From NCBI RefSeq assembly GCF_003610375.1, contig NZ_RAPZ01000010.1, forward strand, positions 160,161 through 224,160: 64,000 bases of DNA. The letters run 5' to 3'. Positions 1-8,151 of the stretch are shown here, in pieces; the stretch's first letter is position 1, and every line of letters begins with the position of its first letter. Made by a program: the position numbers and the translations under genes. Origin of the DNA: Sphingomonas sp. PP-CC-1A-547 (GTDB taxonomy: Bacteria; Pseudomonadota; Alphaproteobacteria; Sphingomonadales; Sphingomonadaceae). A model generated the notes under the pieces. That model searched no databases, had not been told where the DNA came from, and was given only the letters and a program-made list of their open reading frames with translations.

Positions 1-629
1 GTCGCGTGATCCGCCTCCGTGACGAGCCCGGAAATCTTGCAATAGAGCGACGGCACCTGCGCCATGTCGGCGATCGCATCCGCCCAAGGCTGCCAACCAC
101 CGTGCGCGATGTCGGGCTTCGCACCATGATCAAGGATCAGCTGCGGCGCCGTCGAACGCCCCGCCGCAACCAGATCGCAGAAGCGACGGACATGGATCGC
201 CTGGCGGGGTTTGACGAGAATGTCGTAGCTGAAACCGCGCTCGACCGTCGCCCGGACCCCGCGGACGAAGTCGGGCATCAGCAGGAAATCGTCGTCCGGC
301 TCGTCCTGGACGATATGCCGAAAGCCAACGAGTTTGGAAGATCCCGACCGGGTCTCCAGCCGCTCGGCAATGTCGTCGGCCCGCAAATCGATCCAGCCGA
401 CCACACCCATGATCCGCGGATGCGCAGCCGCGAGCTCCAGCAGCCACTTGGTCTCGGCGTCGCTCTGTCTCGCCTGCACCGCGATACAACCATCGATCGC
501 AGCGCCGTCCAGCAATGGCATTAGATCGGCAGGCGAAAAGTCGCGAGCGAGCACGCTGTCGGTATCGATCCAGTCGAATGCAGACGGCGAATAGGACCAG
601 AAATGCTGGTGCGCGTCGATACGAGTCAC
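1..629 (-). CDS. L-fuconolactonase-like amidohydrolase (COG3618), partial
   Basis: Reading leftwards from a GTG at 629 the protein begins MTRIDAHQHFW, the N-terminal metal-binding HxH signature of the amidohydrolase-2 family that includes L-fuconolactonase and L-rhamnono-lactonase. Later visible motifs are VGFRHIVQDEP, YDILVKPRQ, LILDHGAKP and LYCKISGLVTE, in the order expected for a TIM-barrel lactonase. About 209 residues are present; the C-terminal third lies beyond the window. The start was chosen because the DAHQHFW motif normally falls within the first ten residues; no strong ribosome site is visible. The reaction would be L-fucono-1,5-lactone to L-fuconate, the one step missing from the fucose cluster at 14391-21996. 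A related sugar lactone substrate cannot be excluded. Confidence 0.85.
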   Translation of the reverse strand, partial: MTRIDAHQHFWSYSPSAFDWIDTDSVLARDFSPADLMPLLDGAAIDGCIAVQARQSDAETKWLLELAAAHPRIMGVVGWIDLRADDIAERLETRSGSSKLVGFRHIVQDEPDDDFLLMPDFVRGVRATVERGFSYDILVKPRQAIHVRRFCDLVAAGRSTAPQLILDHGAKPDIAHGGWQPWADAIADMAQVPSLYCKISGLVTEADHA

Positions 630-731
630 GCGGCGATCCGCGGATGGACGGTCGGCTGTGTCTGCATCCGAAGAACGTACCGCGTGCACGCCAGCGCAGC
701 AATCGGATCGACGTGTCGCTTTGACCGAACG

Positions 732-1559
732 CTACTTCGCGACGACCGCCGGCATGAAGATATAGCCGTTGCCGCGGACCGTCCGGATGATCTCCGTCGG
801 ATCGAACGCCAGCAGTTTCCGCCGCAACCGGCTGATATTGACGTCGATCGTGCGCCCACGTGCCATGCTTTCGGTCCGTCCCGAGCGGGCGATCATCGCG
901 TCGCGCGAATGTACCACCTGCGGCTCCGATACGAATGCGACGAGCAGCTGATACTCGCCGTCGGTCAGTCGGATAGGCGTCCTGTCCGGTGCGTGGAGCA
1001 CGCGCATCCGACAGTCGAGCGTCCACCCGGCGAACGCGAAAATATCGATCGCGCCCAAGTGCGCGCCCGCCACGACTGGGGGACTGTCCGGCACCGCTCC
1101 ACCCATCCCCCGACGCCGCAACACCGAGCGGATCCGCGCCAGGATCTCGCGCGGGCTGGACGGCTTCGTCACGTAATCGTCGGCCCCCACTTCGAGCGCC
1201 ACCACCCGGTCGATCTCGCCGCCGAGCGCGGAGAACATGATCACCCCGGGTGCGCCGGCGCCTTGCGGGAGCGTCCGCAGGATCGACAGCCCGTCCTCGC
1301 CCGGCATCATCATGTCCAGCACGATCAGGTCGCAAGGCGATCGCCCCAAACGGGTCCGCAGTGCCGCCCCGCTCTCGACGGCCTCCGCCTGAAGTCCATG
1401 ATCGACCAGGAACTCGGTGAGCAGATCGCGCAAGCCCGGATCGTCGTCGACGATGACGATCCGGGCGCCTTCGGGTTGCGTGGTCTCGCTGGTAGCGGAT
1501 GCATTCCCACCGGGAACGTACGAAGCAGGGCCAGGCAAGCCGTGATGGTTCGCGATCAT
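732..1559 (-). CDS. OmpR/PhoB-family response regulator
   Basis: A two-domain response regulator of about 275 residues. The receiver carries the acidic pocket IVIVDDDPG, the phosphoacceptor aspartate in LIVLDMMMPGEDG, the signalling serine in MFSALGG and the conserved lysine in YVTKPSSPRE. The C-terminal winged helix ends with TIDVNISRLRRKL and IRTVRGNGYIF, typical of OmpR-type DNA binding. I start at ATG 1559; a GTG at 1607 in the same frame would add 16 residues, and neither has a clear ribosome site. The roughly 30 residues before the receiver are unusual for the family. No sensor kinase is adjacent. It is divergent from the sulfotransferase-like gene, leaving about 97 bp for two promoters. 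Confidence 0.9.
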   Translation of the reverse strand: MIANHHGLPGPASYVPGGNASATSETTQPEGARIVIVDDDPGLRDLLTEFLVDHGLQAEAVESGAALRTRLGRSPCDLIVLDMMMPGEDGLSILRTLPQGAGAPGVIMFSALGGEIDRVVALEVGADDYVTKPSSPREILARIRSVLRRRGMGGAVPDSPPVVAGAHLGAIDIFAFAGWTLDCRMRVLHAPDRTPIRLTDGEYQLLVAFVSEPQVVHSRDAMIARSGRTESMARGRTIDVNISRLRRKLLAFDPTEIIRTVRGNGYIFMPAVVAK

Positions 1560-1656
1560 GGCGGCCGCATGGACCCGGCGTTTGTCCGGTATGTTTCCGG
1601 ATACCACCGCGATCGTCGAAGCGGTTCCCCGTCACGCTACGAGGTGGGATGGTTGT

Positions 1657-2517
1657 ATGAAAGGCGAGTCGGCGCTAGCGGCATTCCCCATGTCGACGCC
1701 CGCCAAACCGCACGTTAAACCCTTGAACTGGCTCCAGCCTTTGGATGGCCTGCGGATCCTCAAGCGGGGCGACGTGCCAATCACGCGAGTCCAGGTTTAC
1801 GGCCAGCGATGCAGCGGTACCAATCTCGTCACGCGCGCGATCGAGGCTAACATGCCGAGCGTGACGATCACCGAGGATTTCGGCTTCAAGCACTGGTTCG
1901 TGCCCCCGCAGACGTTGTTCGTGAAGGATACGCTGGTGCTGGTGGTCGCGCGCGACGCGTTCGACTGGACCCGTAGCCTTCACCGCCAGCCTTGGCACGC
2001 GCACCCGGACCTCAAGGCGGAGCCGTTCGACGTGTTCATCCGCAGCCAGTGGCATAGCTATTGGGACGATCATTTCGGTCCCATTGAGCCGGGGCATCCG
2101 ATGCAGGGCGACGAGATGCTGCACGAGCGCGATCCGGAAACCGGCGAACGCTTCGCCAATTGCATCGCCAAGCGCACCGCGAAGCTGCGCCACTGGGCGT
2201 CGTTGACCAACCGGACGCACAACGTCGCGTTGCTGGGCTATGATGCGTTCGCGCGAGCGCCGTCGGCGTTCGTCGAGGCGTTGTCCGAGGCGACCGGGAT
2301 CCCACGGCGCGAAGAATATGTGCCGATCACCAGCTACAAGGGGCAAGGCTATGCGCCCTATGTTCCGACGGCTTATCCCGAACTCGCCCCTGCTGATGCC
2401 GAACATATCGCCGCGTGGCTCGATCCCGAGGTCGAGGCTGCGTTCGGACTGAGCGCGAACTATGCTGATCGATATCAATCGCCTTCGGAGTCCGGATCGG
2501 TACAACGTTCGGCATGA
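1657..2517 (+). CDS. Sulfotransferase-like protein
   Basis: A protein of about 286 residues with an N-terminal nucleotide-loop motif, VYGQRCSGTNLV, resembling the 5'-phosphosulfate loop of PAPS-dependent sulfotransferases. It is followed by LVLVVARDAFDWTRSLH, which corresponds to the strand that contains the 3'-phosphate-binding Arg/Ser. ATG 1657 was chosen because GAGGTGGG sits about 8 nt upstream; an ATG at 1690 is the alternative. The stop overlaps the next start by 4 nt (ATGA), so the two genes are likely translationally coupled. By context it may act on a sugar or lipid carrier made by the neighbouring glycosyltransferases. The acceptor cannot be read from sequence, and transferase activity is inferred from the loop only. 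Confidence 0.65.
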   Translation: MKGESALAAFPMSTPAKPHVKPLNWLQPLDGLRILKRGDVPITRVQVYGQRCSGTNLVTRAIEANMPSVTITEDFGFKHWFVPPQTLFVKDTLVLVVARDAFDWTRSLHRQPWHAHPDLKAEPFDVFIRSQWHSYWDDHFGPIEPGHPMQGDEMLHERDPETGERFANCIAKRTAKLRHWASLTNRTHNVALLGYDAFARAPSAFVEALSEATGIPRREEYVPITSYKGQGYAPYVPTAYPELAPADAEHIAAWLDPEVEAAFGLSANYADRYQSPSESGSVQRSA

Positions 2518-3614
2518 CCAAGCCGATCACGTTCTTCATCCATCACCAGGGTCGCGGCCATGCCAATCGCGCGATGGCGATCATCCGCGAGTTGCCGTCC
2601 GAGCGCGCGGTGACGATCCTGACCGCCAAGCCGTCGCTGTTCGACGGGTTCGAGCGGCCGATCACGATTGCCGCGCTGCCCGACATGATCGGTGCGCCGG
2701 TGCCGACGCCGGGACTGTTCGCGCAAGCGACGCCCGAGGTGATGCACTGCGTCCCGCTCGGCGTCGCGAAGACTCGCGCGACGATGCGGACGATCATCGT
2801 CCATCTCGACGACGTCGATCCGGCGCTGTTCGTGGTCGACGTCTCCGCCGAGATCGCGCTGCTGGCGCGGATCGCAAGCGTGCCCGCGATCAGCATCCGG
2901 ATGCACGGCGACCGGCTCGATCCGGGTCATCTGGGCGCCTACCAGGCAAGCGTGGGCCTGCTCGCACCGTTCGGCGAGGCACTCGAACAGGCGGACACGC
3001 CGGACTGGGTCCGCGCCAACACGTGCTACGCAGGCGGCCTTTGCACGACCGTGGATCCCGTTCCGACCAAGGAAGAAGCGCGCGCCAAGCTCGGCCTCGA
3101 TCCAACCAAGGAAATAATCGTCGTCCTTACCGGTGGCGGCGGCGCGGGCACGCCCTACGCGCCGCTGACGATGGCGGCGCGCGCGGTGCCGGATGCGTTG
3201 TGGCTGGTGCTCGGGCCGGTCCACCGCGAGGGGCATGAGACCGACTTCGGCAATCTCGTCGAGCTCGGCTGGGTCCCCGGCGTCACCGACCACATCGCCG
3301 CCGCCGACGTCGTCATCGCATCAGCTGGCGACAACACTGTGCACGAGATCGCACGCGTCGGTCGGCCTTATGTCTGCGCGCCCGAATGGCGGTATTTCGG
3401 CGAACAGACCCGCAAGGCGGAGCGTCTTGCGGAGCTTGGCGCCGCGGTCGCGCTGCCGTCATGGCCGGGGGCGCTGGCACCGTGGCGGGGGATACTCGAC
3501 GCCGCGAAGGCGCTCGATCCTGTCGCGCTCGCCGACCTGTACGATGCGGATGCGGCCAAGGTCGCCGCGGACTATCTGGAAGGACTGGCGGTCTCGCTTT
3601 GGGCCGCAGGTTAG
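2514..3614 (+). CDS. MurG-like (GT-B) glycosyltransferase
   Basis: 366 residues with a GT-B layout. The N-terminal motif HHQGRGHANRAMAI is the Gly-rich loop seen in MurG/GT28-type enzymes. In the C-terminal half are VVLTGGGGAGTP, ELGWVPGVTDHIAAADVVI and HEIARVGRPYVCAPE, where a MurG-type enzyme binds the donor nucleotide. There is no signal peptide or membrane helix. Its start overlaps the preceding sulfotransferase-like gene by 4 nt, so both probably serve one product. It converges on the GT2 gene at 3809-4675 with a 123-bp inverted repeat between them. Donor and acceptor are unknown. Confidence 0.8.
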   Translation: MTKPITFFIHHQGRGHANRAMAIIRELPSERAVTILTAKPSLFDGFERPITIAALPDMIGAPVPTPGLFAQATPEVMHCVPLGVAKTRATMRTIIVHLDDVDPALFVVDVSAEIALLARIASVPAISIRMHGDRLDPGHLGAYQASVGLLAPFGEALEQADTPDWVRANTCYAGGLCTTVDPVPTKEEARAKLGLDPTKEIIVVLTGGGGAGTPYAPLTMAARAVPDALWLVLGPVHREGHETDFGNLVELGWVPGVTDHIAAADVVIASAGDNTVHEIARVGRPYVCAPEWRYFGEQTRKAERLAELGAAVALPSWPGALAPWRGILDAAKALDPVALADLYDADAAKVAADYLEGLAVSLWAAG

Positions 3615-3629
3615 AATCGTGCCCTGTCG

Positions 3630-3752
3630 ATCCTCCCCCGCCAGGGGGAGGTGGCTGGCACTTGCCAGACGGAGGGGGAGGTAAGCCAACCACCGTTTCG
3701 TGCCCTCCCCCTCCGTCACCTTCGGTGCCACCTCCCCCTGGCGGGGGAGGAT
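3630..3752. repeat. 123-bp dispersed palindromic element, copy 1
   Basis: Perfect 26-bp terminal inverted repeats (3630-3655 and 3727-3752, starting ATCCTCCCCCGCCAGG) enclose a second inner inverted repeat (GACGGAGGGGGAGG against CCTCCCCCTCCGTC). A close copy lies at 10885-11009. It sits between two convergent genes and could fold as a large cruciform or bidirectional terminator. No transposase is present. Confidence 0.85.
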
Positions 3753-3808
3753 GGAAATGTTGGAAGGTCATCTCGCAGGGCTTGGCTTACGAGCGCTTCC
3801 GCAGCATC

Positions 3809-4675
3809 TCAGCTAAACAAAACCTCCGGCGGCATCTTCGACGCGGCCACCTCTTTCGCAGTCGGGCCCCGCAGCACCGTAATCGTATCCGCATCCCAGG
3901 CGATCAGCCCCCGCTCGGAGAAATGCCCCAGCCAATAGTCCATGCACCACCGCCCCCAAGTCCCGCGAAACAACCGCGCATTGCGAACGATCGCGTCGAA
4001 ATGTTGGTAGGCCGGCGTGTGGACGACATGATGCTGGTGATACGCCCGCGCACCGCCGACCCACCACATCGGCACCCCGGCGCGCTCGAGCCGTGCGGCG
4101 AAGTCGGTTTCCTCGCCGCCATAGCCGACATAGCGCTCGTCCATCCCCCCTGCCCGCGCCCAGTCCGCCGCGGGGATCGCGAACGACAGGCCCCACAGCT
4201 CGCCGTGGCTCGGCGTCGGCCGTATTTCATCGGGCGCGATCGGTGGCTTGGCCGGGTGACGCAGGCCGACCCGGTCGAGCTTGTCCCAGTCCAGCCCGGC
4301 GTCCAGCGCGCCGGCAGGGAGATACAGCACCTCGCCCAACCGAATACCGTCTGGCTCGATCGCCGTAGCCGCGTAGCGTTCGACCAACGTCGGCGCAGGA
4401 ACGCAATCGACGTCCAGGAAGATCAGCTGATCCCCACGGGCAGCCGCCGCCGCACGGTTGCGCGCCGCCGCCAACGGCATCGCCTCCCCCGCGACGAACA
4501 CCGCGCGCACCGGAAAGTCGGTCGGCGGGAGATCGGCGTGCGGCGCATCCTGCATGTACGCGATCACCAATTCGTCCGGCTTGCGCGTCGATGCGTTGAG
4601 ACCGGCGATCAGGTTCACAAGATGCGCGCGGCGCCCGCGTACCAACGTCAGCACGCTTACCGTCGAGGACGTCAC
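3809..4675 (-). CDS. Family 2 glycosyltransferase
   Basis: 288 residues. The N-terminus MTSSTVSVLTLVRGR and the acidic motif LIFLDVDCVPAP (DXD-like) match GT-A family 2 enzymes, as do the later WGLSFAIP, GYGGEETDFAARL and VGGARAYHQHH, the acceptor-side ED motif region. The start is a GTG at 4675 that overlaps the stop of the upstream sucrose-phosphate-synthase-like gene (GTGA), so the two are translationally coupled and probably act on the same sugar product. There are no membrane segments, so the enzyme is cytosolic. Donor and acceptor sugars cannot be determined. Confidence 0.85.
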   Translation of the reverse strand: MTSSTVSVLTLVRGRRAHLVNLIAGLNASTRKPDELVIAYMQDAPHADLPPTDFPVRAVFVAGEAMPLAAARNRAAAAARGDQLIFLDVDCVPAPTLVERYAATAIEPDGIRLGEVLYLPAGALDAGLDWDKLDRVGLRHPAKPPIAPDEIRPTPSHGELWGLSFAIPAADWARAGGMDERYVGYGGEETDFAARLERAGVPMWWVGGARAYHQHHVVHTPAYQHFDAIVRNARLFRGTWGRWCMDYWLGHFSERGLIAWDADTITVLRGPTAKEVAASKMPPEVLFS

Positions 4676-6807
4676 GATGCCTTCCTGATACCCTCGACGT
4701 CGATCCCGGCTGCCGCATCACGGAAGAACGCCACACCTTCGATCACGCCGCGAGCATGATGGCCGATCGCGACATAGCCGTGCGCCAAGTCCACGCGCGA
4801 TCCCAGGCCGTCCGAATAATTGCCGACGATGATCGCGTGACGCGACGATCGCAGCATCTCGATATCGTTGCCGCTGTCGCCAGCGACGATCACCTGTCGC
4901 GGTTCGAGACCGAGGCGGCGGCGGACATGCTCGACCGCGGTACCCTTCGATGCGGCATGCGGAAGGATGTCGAGATAGCGACCGTGGCTCTGGATGATCG
5001 AACAGCTGTGGCCGTGTTCCGCGAGCAACGCCCGCACCCGCTCGGCCGCCGCCATATCGCCATCCGCGAAATAGCTGAGCTTGAACCGGCGTTGTTCGAG
5101 CGGGCTCTGCGGCGTCAGTCCGGCATGTTGCCCGATCAACGCGGCAACCGCCTCGCGGTCCCAGCCCGCGGCGATGATCCCGTCCCATTCGGTATCGCGG
5201 TCGTACACCGCCCCGCGCACCGTCCGGTAATAGATCTCCGAGCCGACCGAGGTGATCAGGATTTCGGGGCGCGGCGCATCATGCTGCCCGAGCACCGCCA
5301 TCGCGCTGTGGAAGCTGCGCCCCGTCGCGATCGCGAACGCGACATCGGTCTGCGCGTCGTGCCACGCGGTGAAATCATCGACGCCTTTTGCACAGCCGAG
5401 CAGCGTTCCGTCGATATCCGACACCAACAGCAATTCCGGCTTCCGGTCCGTGACCGCAGGCGCGGCGTTCACGACCTCTGCGAGCAACCCGGTATAAAGC
5501 TGTACGTGCCGGTCCCAGTCATAGGCGCGGATCGCTACCGATCCTGCCGCTGAGTAGCGCGACCACAGCGCCGGATCGTCTAATATCTTCAGGATCGCAT
5601 CGGTGATGGCGCTAGGCGAACGCGGATCGACGAGGATGCCGTTGCCGCAGGTCTCGACGATATCGTTCGGCCCACCGCTGTCGGTAGCGACCACGGGCAG
5701 GCCGCTCGCGGCCGCTTCGAGCAAGGTCAGCCCGAACGGTTCGTTGAGCGCCGGATTGACGAAAACGCCGCGCCGGGTGCGGGCATGAGCATAGACCGCG
5801 GCGATATCGTCGGGCCGGTGCTGCTTCGGATAGGCGACCTTGCCGTACAGGTCATAACGGTCGATCAACTGGAGCAGTTCGGCGATGTTGTCGCGAATCT
5901 CGGGCTCCAGCGTCGCACTGTCGTCACGCGTGCCCGCCAGGATCACGAGATTAGCCGCGGCCTGAAGCGCGGGTGACCGGCCATAAGCGTGGACGAGCGC
6001 AGCCAGGTTCTTCTTTGTCACCGGGCGAGCAATCGCGAGGATCACGGGCTTGGCGGGATCGTCGAGGAACCGATTGATCAGCGCATCGACGCGAGCATCG
6101 GTGCCGCAGTCCGCAAACTGCTTGAGATCGCTACCCGGCGCGAACACGCGGATCCGGCCGGGGTCATATGCATCATAGTTGGCATACTGGACTTCGGCCT
6201 CGTCACGCGACGACGCGATGATCGCGGCCGCCCCGGCGATGGCTTCTTCCTCGATCGCGATCCGGCGATCGAGACCCGCGGTTTCCGCGCACTCACGATC
6301 GAACGCGGCCAACTTCACCCGGCCGAGCGAATGCGCGGTGAAGACATAGGGGATGCCGGTCCGTGCAGACACACGCGCCGCGATCAGTCCGGCATCGGCA
6401 TAGTGCGCGTGCATGACGTCGGGCGCGCGATCGAGCTTGGCGATATGCGCCACCAAAGCCTCGACCAAGCTGTCATGCTCGGTCCACAGGTCTTCCTTGA
6501 CGAGATACGCATCGGACGCGGTCAGCAATCGGACGATACGCGTCGTGCCGTCGATCGTCTCGATCGGTTCGGCATAGCATTCGGCATACGCCGCATGATG
6601 GAATGCACGCGTAACGATTTCCATCCGGTCGATCGCCACATTGCGGCCGCTGGCAGCGACGAGATCGAGAAGGTACCGGATATGGCCCCCGGTATCCGCG
6701 GTGATTCCGTATTCGACGTCGGTTGCGCGTAAACACCCCTGCAACGCGATATGTAGTACGAACACCCTTCCCCCGTTCATCTGCAATTCACGTAAGGAAC
6801 CGCTCAT
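4672..6807 (-). CDS. Sucrose-phosphate synthase/phosphatase-like bifunctional protein
   Basis: 711 residues in two parts. The GT4 part (about 1-475) has TADTGGHIRYLLDL, HAHYADAGLI, FTAHSLGRVKL, SSRDEAEVQY and the nucleotide-sugar site NEPFGLTLLEAAASG. The HAD part (about 478-711) has VSDIDGTLLG, FAIATGRSFHS, ASKGTAVEHV and AGDSGNDIEM, the four HAD-IIB motifs of sucrose-phosphate phosphatases. The fusion resembles bacterial SPS-SPP enzymes, which make sucrose-6-phosphate and dephosphorylate it; mannosylfructose-phosphate synthase is a close alternative. Start choice is uncertain: ATG 6807 or ATG 6780, neither with a strong ribosome site. The stop overlaps the GT2 start. The gene is divergent from the GT4 gene at 6907, with 99 bp between. 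Confidence 0.8.
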   Translation of the reverse strand: MSGSLRELQMNGGRVFVLHIALQGCLRATDVEYGITADTGGHIRYLLDLVAASGRNVAIDRMEIVTRAFHHAAYAECYAEPIETIDGTTRIVRLLTASDAYLVKEDLWTEHDSLVEALVAHIAKLDRAPDVMHAHYADAGLIAARVSARTGIPYVFTAHSLGRVKLAAFDRECAETAGLDRRIAIEEEAIAGAAAIIASSRDEAEVQYANYDAYDPGRIRVFAPGSDLKQFADCGTDARVDALINRFLDDPAKPVILAIARPVTKKNLAALVHAYGRSPALQAAANLVILAGTRDDSATLEPEIRDNIAELLQLIDRYDLYGKVAYPKQHRPDDIAAVYAHARTRRGVFVNPALNEPFGLTLLEAAASGLPVVATDSGGPNDIVETCGNGILVDPRSPSAITDAILKILDDPALWSRYSAAGSVAIRAYDWDRHVQLYTGLLAEVVNAAPAVTDRKPELLLVSDIDGTLLGCAKGVDDFTAWHDAQTDVAFAIATGRSFHSAMAVLGQHDAPRPEILITSVGSEIYYRTVRGAVYDRDTEWDGIIAAGWDREAVAALIGQHAGLTPQSPLEQRRFKLSYFADGDMAAAERVRALLAEHGHSCSIIQSHGRYLDILPHAASKGTAVEHVRRRLGLEPRQVIVAGDSGNDIEMLRSSRHAIIVGNYSDGLGSRVDLAHGYVAIGHHARGVIEGVAFFRDAAAGIDVEGIRKAS

Positions 6808-6906
6808 GGGGTTGCCGAGTTCCGGGCCGATGATACTTTACATGCCGGTATTGACGCAGGTTATCACGTTCCCTGCGGCGCCTCGTTCGCTCGGTGATCC
6901 ATCGCT

Positions 6907-8151
6907 GTGAGGATCGCTCTACTCACTTGGGCCTATCCTCCTGAAAAGAGCGGACTTACTCGCGCCGCGCGTGAGATCGCGCAGTCATTGGCACAGTCTG
7001 GCAACGACGTCTGTGTCTTCACTATGGACCGGCGCGAAGACAGTCACGACGGCCGGGTTTCGGTCATCGGCTGTGGGTTGCGCGAGGGGTCGCTCGCCGC
7101 GCGCCTCCGCAAGATCGCCGGGATCGGGCATCTCGTCGCGCCGTTCGCGTTCCGGCGGGCAGTCGCACGCGAGCACCGTCGCGAGCCGTTCGACGTGGTC
7201 GAGGCGACCAACTGGTACGCCCCAGGGCTGGCGATCGCGCTTACCGGCCCCGCGCCGCTCGTGACGCGCAACTCGACCCCGGCAGCGACCTCGGCCGAGA
7301 CGGTAACGAGTCTCCGCGACCGGTTCGATCGGCGCGTGGCGATGCTCGCGGAGCGGATCGCAGCGCGCTTCAACAAGGCGCTGATCTCCAACACGCAGCT
7401 TCACGGCGAGAAGATCGCGGCATTGTACGGTGTCGAGGCCCCCGGGCCGGTCGGGCGCCACGCAGTCATCGGCCTCAGCCTGCCGCCGGAGATCGTTGCG
7501 CGAGGAACTGCCGCAGCCTATCCCGACGATGTCCCTGAGGACCAGCCGATCGAACTGCTGTTCGTCGGACGTGACGAGCACCGCAAGGGGTTCGATGCCC
7601 TGATCATGGCTCTAAGGATCCTCTCCCGACGTGCGGATGCCGGGATGCGCGATTTCCGACTCACGATCGTCGGCGTCCATGCCGACGATTTGAAGGCGCT
7701 CCCGTCCACCGCGCGAGCGCGGCTGCGATGCCATCACCGCGTCGACGAACCGGCGTTGCACGACCTGATGAGCGCGGCGCACGTCATCGTCGCACCCTCG
7801 CGCTACGAGAGTTTCGGGCTCGTGTACCAGGAGGCGATGATGTTCGGCCGGCCGGTCGTCGCCTGCGCTGAGGACCCAAGCGCCCGGCTATTCATCGGCG
7901 AGAGCGGCGCCGGATTACTGGCTAAGGCCTGCACCGGCGACGACCTGGCCACGCAGATCCAGCGGCTGATCGAAGACCCGGCCTTGCGTGCGGAGTACGC
8001 CGCGGCGAGCCGGCGTGCGTCGGGGATGTTCACGCGCGATACCCTGTCCGCGGAGACCACCGCGGTCTATCGCACCGCGATCGGGTCGAAGGAGACGAGC
8101 AGCAACGCCTCGTCCTCCGGCCTACCCGCGCCGGTCGACATAGCCTCGTAG
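6907..8151 (+). CDS. Family 4 glycosyltransferase
   Basis: 414 residues starting from GTG 6907 with MRIALLTWAYPPEKSGLTRAAREIA... patterns of GT4 enzymes. The donor-binding half has LLFVGRDEHRKGFDALI and the E-x7-E motif in SRYESFGLVYQEAMMFGRPVV. It is cytosolic, with no membrane helices. It is transcribed divergently from the sucrose-phosphate-synthase-like gene. Its last 85 nt are antisense to the 3' end of the gene at 8067-9014, an unusually long convergent overlap; the terminal 25 or so residues (SKETSSNASSSGLPAP region) look unstructured and may be an extension created by the overlap. Sugar specificity is unknown. Confidence 0.85.
   Translation: MRIALLTWAYPPEKSGLTRAAREIAQSLAQSGNDVCVFTMDRREDSHDGRVSVIGCGLREGSLAARLRKIAGIGHLVAPFAFRRAVAREHRREPFDVVEATNWYAPGLAIALTGPAPLVTRNSTPAATSAETVTSLRDRFDRRVAMLAERIAARFNKALISNTQLHGEKIAALYGVEAPGPVGRHAVIGLSLPPEIVARGTAAAYPDDVPEDQPIELLFVGRDEHRKGFDALIMALRILSRRADAGMRDFRLTIVGVHADDLKALPSTARARLRCHHRVDEPALHDLMSAAHVIVAPSRYESFGLVYQEAMMFGRPVVACAEDPSARLFIGESGAGLLAKACTGDDLATQIQRLIEDPALRAEYAAASRRASGMFTRDTLSAETTAVYRTAIGSKETSSNASSSGLPAPVDIAS

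Noticed and set aside
130..1635. Long minus-strand frame across lactonase and regulator genes
   Set aside because: It crosses two genes with clear family motifs in other frames and is Arg/Gly-rich.
3630..3752. CRISPR-like repeat
   Set aside because: The element is a nested inverted repeat, not an array of spaced direct repeats; no CRISPR array or cas gene was seen in the window.
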